A stretch of 64,000 bases of DNA from assembly GCF_000336615.1 (NCBI RefSeq), contig NZ_AOLW01000024.1, positions 134,444 through 198,443 of the forward strand, in the 5' to 3' direction. This DNA is from Haloarcula amylolytica JCM 13557 (GTDB lineage: Archaea; Halobacteriota; Halobacteria; Halobacteriales; Haloarculaceae). Numbering within the stretch: the first letter of the stretch is position 1; each line of letters opens with the position of its first letter. The notes under the pieces are model-generated. The model was not told the origin of the DNA. It did no database searches and saw nothing but the letters and a program-made list of their open reading frames with translations. Below are positions 58,932 to 64,000 of the stretch, in pieces. Position numbers and translations under genes: made by a program.

Positions 58932-59891
58932 ATGGACCACGACACTGCCGGACGAACCAGCCGACAGATTCTCGACGCCGTCGGCAGTGCCGTTATCGCT
59001 GACGACCACTTCCTCGAAACCGTCATGACCGGGATTCTCGCCCGGGGGCACGTCCTGCTGGAAGACGTGCCGGGCACGGGGAAGACGCTCACCGCCCAGT
59101 CGTTCGCGACGGCGCTTGACCTCTCTTTCAAACGGGTGCAGTTCACGCCGGACCTGCTGCCGTCCGACATCACCGGCTCGAACGTGTTCAACGAGGCCAC
59201 CGGCGAGTTCGACTTCCAGCCCGGTCCCGTCTTCGCCAACGTCGTGCTGGCCGACGAGATCAACCGCGCACCGCCCAAGACGCAGGCCGCGCTGCTGGAA
59301 GCGATGGGCGAGAAGCAAGTGACCGTCGACGGCGTGACCCACGACCTGCCCGAGCCGTTCTTCGTCATCGCCACGCAGAACCCCGTCGAGCAGGAGGGGA
59401 CCTTCGGCCTGCCAGAGGCCCAGCGGGACCGCTTCATCGTCAAGACGTCGATGGGCTACCCCGACTTCGGCGGCGAACGCGAACTCATCGACCGGCGGGC
59501 AGACCGGACAGCACAGGCTCCGAGCGTCACCAGCGTCATCGACGGCGAGCGCCTGCCGGCGCTCCAGCGGACAGTCGAATCGGTCACCGTCGACGGCACG
59601 CTCCGGGACTACGTCGTCGAACTCGGCCGCGCCACCCGCGAGGACGACCGCGTGGACGTCGGCGTCTCCCCGCGTGGTATTCAGCGGCTGTTCGAGGCGA
59701 CTCGCGCCGCCGCGGTTCTGGACGGCCGCGACTACGCCGTTCCCGACGACGTGAAGAGCGTCGTCGAGGAAGCGTTCGCTCACCGACTCGTCCTGACCGC
59801 CGACGCGGGCGTTCGCGGGGTCGACCCGGCGACCGTCGTCGATGATGTGCTGGACCGCGTCGAGGTGCCCGCAGTCAGCCCCGGCCGCTGA
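58932..59891 (+). CDS. moxR: MoxR-type AAA+ ATPase
   Basis: A 319-aa AAA+ ATPase of the MoxR family. Walker A is D-V-P-G-T-G-K-T near 45-52, Walker B is V-L-A-D-E-I-N near 100-106, and T-Q-N-P near 142-145 is the sensor-1 region. MoxR enzymes act as chaperones, usually beside DUF58 and vWA membrane proteins. Such proteins are present on the right edge, though on the other strand. A GGTATTTG box about 31 nt before this ATG supports the start. Confidence 0.93.
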   Translation: MDHDTAGRTSRQILDAVGSAVIADDHFLETVMTGILARGHVLLEDVPGTGKTLTAQSFATALDLSFKRVQFTPDLLPSDITGSNVFNEATGEFDFQPGPVFANVVLADEINRAPPKTQAALLEAMGEKQVTVDGVTHDLPEPFFVIATQNPVEQEGTFGLPEAQRDRFIVKTSMGYPDFGGERELIDRRADRTAQAPSVTSVIDGERLPALQRTVESVTVDGTLRDYVVELGRATREDDRVDVGVSPRGIQRLFEATRAAAVLDGRDYAVPDDVKSVVEEAFAHRLVLTADAGVRGVDPATVVDDVLDRVEVPAVSPGR

Positions 59892-59918
59892 GACGGGGGG
59901 CCGTCAGTCGGTTCCGGA

Positions 59919-60704
59919 TTACCGCCCCAGCAACGGCTCCGCCTCGACCCACAGTCGCTCGAAGCGGGCCTCGAACGCCGCCGCGACCTCCGAATCGGTG
60001 ATCCCGACCACGCCGAGCCTGTCGGCGGGCGAGAGCGGGTCCGGAACGTCGACCGTCACCGCCGCGGCGTCGATCACGTCGAAGGAGACCCCGACCGTCG
60101 GCACCGCCCGGACCGCCGCGTTGCGGTCGGCGAGCAGGTCGGGGAAAGACTCGGGAAGCACGTCGAGTACCGCCTCACTACAGAGCAGGTCGACCCGCAC
60201 GTCCTCGCCCACACCGTCGAGGAACGCGTCGACCTCGGTCTGGAGCGTCTCCCACGACGCGCGCTCGTACGGCGGACCGACGGTCGCCCGGACGTGCTCT
60301 CGGGCGGTCCTGACGTGCCGGTTCATCGCCGCCCGCATCTCCTCGCTTCCGAGCGATCCGAGCCAGAAACTGCTGTCGACGGGCGGCGCGGGCAGGAGGT
60401 CCGCCCTGACGGACGCGGCGACGGACCGGTACCGATCGAACTCCGACGCCAGTTCGCGGGTCCGCTCCGAGAGCAGCCTGTCGACAACCGTCTCCGGGTC
60501 GACGGGGGTGTACCGCGTCGGGTCAGTCGACTGGGTCCGGACTATCCCGCGGGCTTCGAGGCCGTTGAGCACGTCGTAGATCCGCCCCCGAGGGACGCCG
60601 CTCGCGTCGGAGAGGTCGCTCGCGGACACCGCACCGGTCACCAGCAGCGTCCGATACGCCGTCTCCTCGTAGTTCGAGAGCCCGAGTTCGGCCAGTTCGG
60701 TCAT
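59919..60704 (-). CDS. TrmB-family transcriptional regulator
   Basis: A 261-aa TrmB-type regulator. The N-terminal winged helix (about 5-75) has L-G-L-S-N-Y-E-E-T-A-Y near 7-17 and G-V-P-R-G-R-I-Y-D-V-L near 36-46, the diagnostic recognition helix. The C-terminal half is a TrmB sensor-like domain (about 108-255), which usually binds sugars. The ATG fits a CTTTGTACC box about 26 nt upstream. It is divergent from the SMR transporter gene, so it probably controls it. Confidence 0.9.
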   Translation of the reverse strand: MTELAELGLSNYEETAYRTLLVTGAVSASDLSDASGVPRGRIYDVLNGLEARGIVRTQSTDPTRYTPVDPETVVDRLLSERTRELASEFDRYRSVAASVRADLLPAPPVDSSFWLGSLGSEEMRAAMNRHVRTAREHVRATVGPPYERASWETLQTEVDAFLDGVGEDVRVDLLCSEAVLDVLPESFPDLLADRNAAVRAVPTVGVSFDVIDAAAVTVDVPDPLSPADRLGVVGITDSEVAAAFEARFERLWVEAEPLLGR

Positions 60705-60899
60705 CGTCGGGTGGTCGAGCGGCCGGTACAAAGGTCCACAGGACCGGACTCGACGCGGGGTGCGGCCGGCGCGAGGAGCGCCGCCGATGTGGGCACCCTG
60801 CCGCCGGAAGCGCCGCCAGAGCCGCCGAGCGGCCGAAACACACCGAAAGTGGCGGGGCGTTTCAGTACGTTCATCCCACCGCCGGCCGGCGTTCTCACT

Positions 60900-61232
60900 A
60901 TGAATCCGTACGTGTTGCTCGGAGCGGCAATCGCCTCGGAACTGCTCGGAACGACCGCGCTCAAGCTCTCGGAGGGGTTCTCGAAGCCCGTTCCCAGCCT
61001 CGGCGTCGTTCTCGGCTACGGCGCGGCGTTCTACCTCGTCTCGCTGACCCTGGAGGAGCTCCCCATCGGCGTCGTCTACGGGACGTGGGCCGCCCTGGGT
61101 ATCGTCGGTGTCGCGGCCATCGGAACCGTCGTGTTCGACGAACCGGTCGACCCCGTCGGCGTCGTCGGGATCGCGCTCATCGTCGCCGGCGTGTACTGCC
61201 TCAACGTCCTGTCCTCGATGGCCGCCCACTGA
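60900..61232 (+). CDS. SMR-family small multidrug transporter
   Basis: A 110-aa protein with four transmembrane helices. Glu14 (S-E-L-L-G-T-T-A-L-K near 13-22) is the essential membrane-embedded acidic residue of SMR proteins such as EmrE. V-Y-G-T-W-A-A-L-G near 59-67 is the second hallmark. It exports cations or guanidinium by proton exchange. Divergent with the TrmB-type regulator. Confidence 0.93.
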   Translation: MNPYVLLGAAIASELLGTTALKLSEGFSKPVPSLGVVLGYGAAFYLVSLTLEELPIGVVYGTWAALGIVGVAAIGTVVFDEPVDPVGVVGIALIVAGVYCLNVLSSMAAH

Positions 61233-61333
61233 CTCATAGGATTGGCGGCGAAACCCATCGCTTTCGCCGAGGAAGTCGATGCCCGACATCCGCTCGGACT
61301 GAGAACGACACCGACCGGCTACGCTACACCCAC

Positions 61334-61729
61334 TCAGCTCCGCTCGAACTCCCGTTCCCGCTCGTCCCGAGTCGCGTCCTCGGCGTCCTCCAGCGTCTCC
61401 GTCTCCAGCAGCCGCTCCAGTTTCCGCTCGAACTGCTCGTCGGTCAGTTCGCCCTCGGCGTAGCGGCAGCGCAGGCGCTCCAGCGGTGTTTCGTCGCCAG
61501 TATCGCTCGACGGCGCTGGGTCCGCTTCCTCGATATCTTCCGCCTCCTCGTCCGCATCGCCGTACAGCAGTTCGGTCAGCGGAACGACCACGACGTAGCC
61601 GACGAGCAGCGCCACGAGCCACCACTCCTGCCCGGTGAGGAGAGCAACGAGCCAGAACCCGGTGACCGCCAGAGAGGTGAGTTCCGTCACGTTGTCTCTG
61701 GCTCGCTCCAGCGGGGACCGGTCGGTCAT
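61334..61729 (-). CDS. SHOCT-domain membrane protein
   Basis: A 131-aa protein with two hydrophobic segments (about 18-34 and 36-54) and an acidic loop, followed by a SHOCT-like helical motif (P-L-E-R-L-R-C-R-Y-A-E-G-E-L-T-D-E-Q-F near 81-99). SHOCT domains mediate oligomerisation. It lies 44 nt after the DUF7519 gene on the same strand. Confidence 0.85.
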   Translation of the reverse strand: MTDRSPLERARDNVTELTSLAVTGFWLVALLTGQEWWLVALLVGYVVVVPLTELLYGDADEEAEDIEEADPAPSSDTGDETPLERLRCRYAEGELTDEQFERKLERLLETETLEDAEDATRDEREREFERS

Positions 61730-61773
61730 GCTACTTGCTTGTCACCACACCACAATGGATTGTTCGGTGCGCC

Positions 61774-63387
61774 CTACCGTATCGCGGCCACGAGTGCCAG
61801 CACGGCGACGAGACAGACCACGAGACCAGCCACGGCGACCGACGGCTCGACAGCGATAGAACCCCGGGCGACGCCGGCCAGACCCAGCGTCACCGCCGCG
61901 CCGACGCCGCCGACCGCGACGGTTCCGCCGGTGTGGACGAGTTCGGTGCGGCGCGTCGCGGCCCCGGTGCCGACCTCGTGTCCCAGCGTCGTCCCGAAGG
62001 AACCGGCGTCCCAGACGACGACCGCACCGACCAGCCCCGCGAGCACCAGCCACGCCGAGGTGTCAAGCGTCGCCGCGAACGCGCTCGCACCGAACAGGCC
62101 GGCCGCGGCGAGCGTGACGCCGGCCGTCCGCTCACGCAGATAATTCGTCGCCAGCGCCAGCCACAGCTGTCCAACTGCGCCGACGACGGTAAACAGCGCC
62201 ACGACGGCCAGTGACAGCGTGACGGTCTCGGGGCCGTACACGTCCAGTATCGGAACGAAGAACTGTTCGGCGGCCGCCGCGGCCGGCGTCGCCCGGAGCG
62301 CCGTTTCGATGGCATCGACTGCCGGCCCCGCGACCCCCACCGCGGCGAGCGTGATGACGCCGCCGCCGACGTACGGTGCGAGAACGGTCCCGACGCGGTC
62401 GGCCGAACTCTGGACCGTCCGCCGGAGGAACCAGACAGCCACCGAGACGGCCGTCCCAGTGAGGAACAGCCACCAGAGGAGCCCGCGGAGGCCCGGCGCG
62501 GCCGTAACTGTGACGAGCAGGTCGTACAGCCCGACAGGGAGCAGTTCGGCCATGGGTTCCTGACCGAGGCCCAGTTCGAACAGGCCGGCGACCGGTGCGA
62601 CCAGCAAGGCGAGCCGGCCCGTCCACCGGAGCGTTCGCTCGACGGCGGCGACGGCCCTGTCGACGTCGGGCGCGTCGCTCGTCTCCGGGACGAGTTCGGC
62701 AAGCGGCAAGGCGTCGAGGCCGCGGGCCAGCGCCGCGGCGGCGAGGGCGAGCAGCAGGCTGAAGATAGCGATGTGCGTCCGCCCGGGAACCGGGTCGAAA
62801 ATCGGTTCCAGCACCCGAGTGAGCAGTTCGCCGGTCAGTTGCTGGACGCCCGGCGTCCCAGTGTTGGACTGCAGGAAGTCGACGGCCCCTCGCGTGAACA
62901 GCACGAGGGCAACAGCGAACGGAACGGCGGTCGTCCGCACGACGAGGCCGCCGTAGGCCCCAACCCGCTCAGTGTCGACGACGCCGCGGGTGGCCGCGGT
63001 CGCACCGAAGACGGCGGTCAGGCAGCCGAGGACGACGACCACCTGCGACAGCAGTGTGACGACCGCCGGTCGGACGCCAGTCTGCGAGGTGACGGGAAAC
63101 AGTTCGGCGCCGAGCGAGGCGACCGTGCCGCCGGTGGCGACCATGAGCCCGACGGCGACCGGCAGCGCGAGGGCGCTGGCCAGAGCCGTCCCGACCGCCT
63201 GCCAGCGGTCCCAGCCGCTCAGCCACAGCGACAGCGCCAGCAAGACGCCGGTGGCCACGCCGACGAGCGCGGCCCGGTCGGCGGAGACGGTCCCCAGCAG
63301 TCCCGCGACCAGCAGCGCCGTCACGCCGACGACGGTTGCGAGGCTGGTCCAGGGCATCCGGGTCGGGAGTGAGATCGTGTCGTCCAT
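61774..63387 (-). CDS. DUF7519 multispanning membrane protein
   Basis: A 537-aa protein with about 13-14 transmembrane segments and short loops. Most of its residues are Ala, Val, Leu and Gly. It matches haloarchaeal proteins labelled DUF7519 in MoxR-DUF58 clusters (by recall). It starts 2 nt after the DUF58-like gene, so they are one operon. Function unknown; it probably works with the DUF58 protein. Confidence 0.8.
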   Translation of the reverse strand: MDDTISLPTRMPWTSLATVVGVTALLVAGLLGTVSADRAALVGVATGVLLALSLWLSGWDRWQAVGTALASALALPVAVGLMVATGGTVASLGAELFPVTSQTGVRPAVVTLLSQVVVVLGCLTAVFGATAATRGVVDTERVGAYGGLVVRTTAVPFAVALVLFTRGAVDFLQSNTGTPGVQQLTGELLTRVLEPIFDPVPGRTHIAIFSLLLALAAAALARGLDALPLAELVPETSDAPDVDRAVAAVERTLRWTGRLALLVAPVAGLFELGLGQEPMAELLPVGLYDLLVTVTAAPGLRGLLWWLFLTGTAVSVAVWFLRRTVQSSADRVGTVLAPYVGGGVITLAAVGVAGPAVDAIETALRATPAAAAAEQFFVPILDVYGPETVTLSLAVVALFTVVGAVGQLWLALATNYLRERTAGVTLAAAGLFGASAFAATLDTSAWLVLAGLVGAVVVWDAGSFGTTLGHEVGTGAATRRTELVHTGGTVAVGGVGAAVTLGLAGVARGSIAVEPSVAVAGLVVCLVAVLALVAAIR

Positions 63388-63389
63388 AG

Positions 63390-64000
63390 TTACACGCTGA
63401 ACAGGTCCGCGAGCGAGGCACGGAGCGCTACGTCGATGGGGCTGTCGAGGTCCCAGTCGATGACGGTCGCGCCGGACAGTTCGGCCCGCTGGAGCCGAGC
63501 AGTGCGTTCGGTGCCGGCGACGGCCGCGCCGAGCGAGTCCCCGCGGGCCAGCGACGGACTGACCAGGGTCGTCGGGTAGTCACGGACCGCAAGTGACGAT
63601 ACCAGCGAGACGGGCCAGTCGTCGGCGGCCGGCGAGAACACGACCACCTGCGCGGTCGGCGGGAGCCGAGCGAGCACGGCGAGCAGGTCCGAGTCCTCGA
63701 TTGTGCCGCCATCAGCTGTCGTCACCTTCACATCTCCGCCCTGGGACTGCTCTGAGGACTCGTCCTCGGACACATCAGCGACATCGGCCGCGTCGGTATC
63801 CGACTGCCGGGCCGCAGCGCGGCCAACGCTATCGAATATCTGTCTCGCGTGGGCGGCCGCGTGGCCGCCCGAGGCGTCGACCCACGCCAGTCCATCGGGA
63901 CCGAGCCCGCCGGGGACATCCTCCGGGGCCAGTCCGACGGCACAGACGCTCGCGACGACGCTGGTCCGGGAGAGGGCATCGAACAGGCGCTCGGCGGCGT
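63390..64000 (-). CDS. DUF58-like protein, C-terminal part (gene runs off the right edge)
   Basis: The open frame runs from the stop at 63390 to the window edge without interruption (about 203 codons visible). A GTG at 63773 could be taken for a start, but the frame upstream is clearly coding (for example A-E-R-L-F-D-A-L-S-R and L-A-W-V-D-A-S-G-G). The C-terminal V-I-D-W-D-L-D-S-P is typical of haloarchaeal DUF58 proteins, which have a vWA-like fold. The N-terminus lies beyond this window. Confidence 0.75.
   Translation of the reverse strand, partial: AAERLFDALSRTSVVASVCAVGLAPEDVPGGLGPDGLAWVDASGGHAAAHARQIFDSVGRAAARQSDTDAADVADVSEDESSEQSQGGDVKVTTADGGTIEDSDLLAVLARLPPTAQVVVFSPAADDWPVSLVSSLAVRDYPTTLVSPSLARGDSLGAAVAGTERTARLQRAELSGATVIDWDLDSPIDVALRASLADLFSV

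Noticed and set aside
1..64000. tRNA, rRNA, CRISPR and insertion sequences
   Set aside because: I looked through the intergenic stretches and found no cloverleaf-like sequence, repeat-spacer array or transposase; a computational scan would be decisive.

Overview
The window looks like a chromosomal segment of a halophilic archaeon of the class Halobacteria, most like the Haloarcula lineage. It is GC-rich, its predicted proteins are strongly acidic, and it carries archaeal-only genes: aIF6, L39e, L31e, L18Ae, prefoldin alpha, CDP-archaeol synthase, CTP-dependent riboflavin kinase, TYW1 and the PitA chlorite-dismutase fusion. Exported proteins often begin with twin-arginine signals. Most genes have a TTTAWA-like box about 25-30 nt before the start codon, as expected for leaderless transcripts. 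The genus is an inference from gene content. I saw no tRNA, rRNA, CRISPR array, transposase or integrase.

Layout. 0-9.4 kb: a Tat lipoprotein with an N-glycosylation-sequon repeat array, then the translation and secretion block (rpl39e-rpl31e-tif6; zinc ribbon-rpl18a-pfdA-ftsY), a ZIP transporter, thpR, a TPR protein and a DUF424 protein. 9.7-29.4 kb: a surface-polysaccharide or protein-glycosylation island with visibly lower G+C. It holds a GT-C-like membrane protein, a DUF1616 protein, a DUF354 protein, a flippase, three glycosyltransferases, two Tat-exported beta-helix proteins, a polysaccharide deacetylase, two FemAB-like acyltransferases, and an overlapping four-gene cassette (acetyltransferase, aminotransferase, 3-dehydrogenase, 6-dehydrogenase). 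The cassette matches the WbpD/E/B/A route to UDP-2,3-diacetamido-2,3-dideoxy-glucuronic acid. 29.6-41.8 kb: Fe-S genes (sufS, a sufU-like scaffold), a phosphatase, a methyltransferase, a PitA with an internal domain duplication, an S49 peptidase with a DUF4350 protein, a RecJ/DHH nuclease and PspA. 41.8-52.9 kb: hemD-cobA-hemC-carS on the minus strand, a NifU-like protein, TYW1, the riboflavin regulator/kinase rbkR with ribB, ilvE and a DUF502 protein. 53.0-64.0 kb: a DgoD-like dehydratase, panE, metX-metY, moxR, a TrmB-type regulator divergent from an SMR transporter, and DUF7519/DUF58 membrane-system genes that run off the right edge.

How the genes work together. The island has the parts of a complete surface-glycan pathway: activated-sugar synthesis, assembly, flipping, and modification outside the cell. 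I saw no oligosaccharyltransferase, so whether the product is an N-glycan or a free exopolysaccharide is open.

The most unusual recurring signal is a set of very short ORFs upstream of main genes. In most cases the mini-ORF ATG sits where a leaderless transcript would begin, 25-30 nt after a TATA-like box, and its stop codon overlaps the start codon of the main gene by 4-11 nt. The clearest cases precede dgoD, ilvE, pspA and the flippase. Weaker ones precede the GT-C-like gene, the DUF354 gene, the S49 peptidase and a GT2 gene. They suggest a leaderless micro-cistron coupled to a Shine-Dalgarno-started main gene. A perfect 16-bp palindrome before rbkR is a good candidate operator for that regulator.
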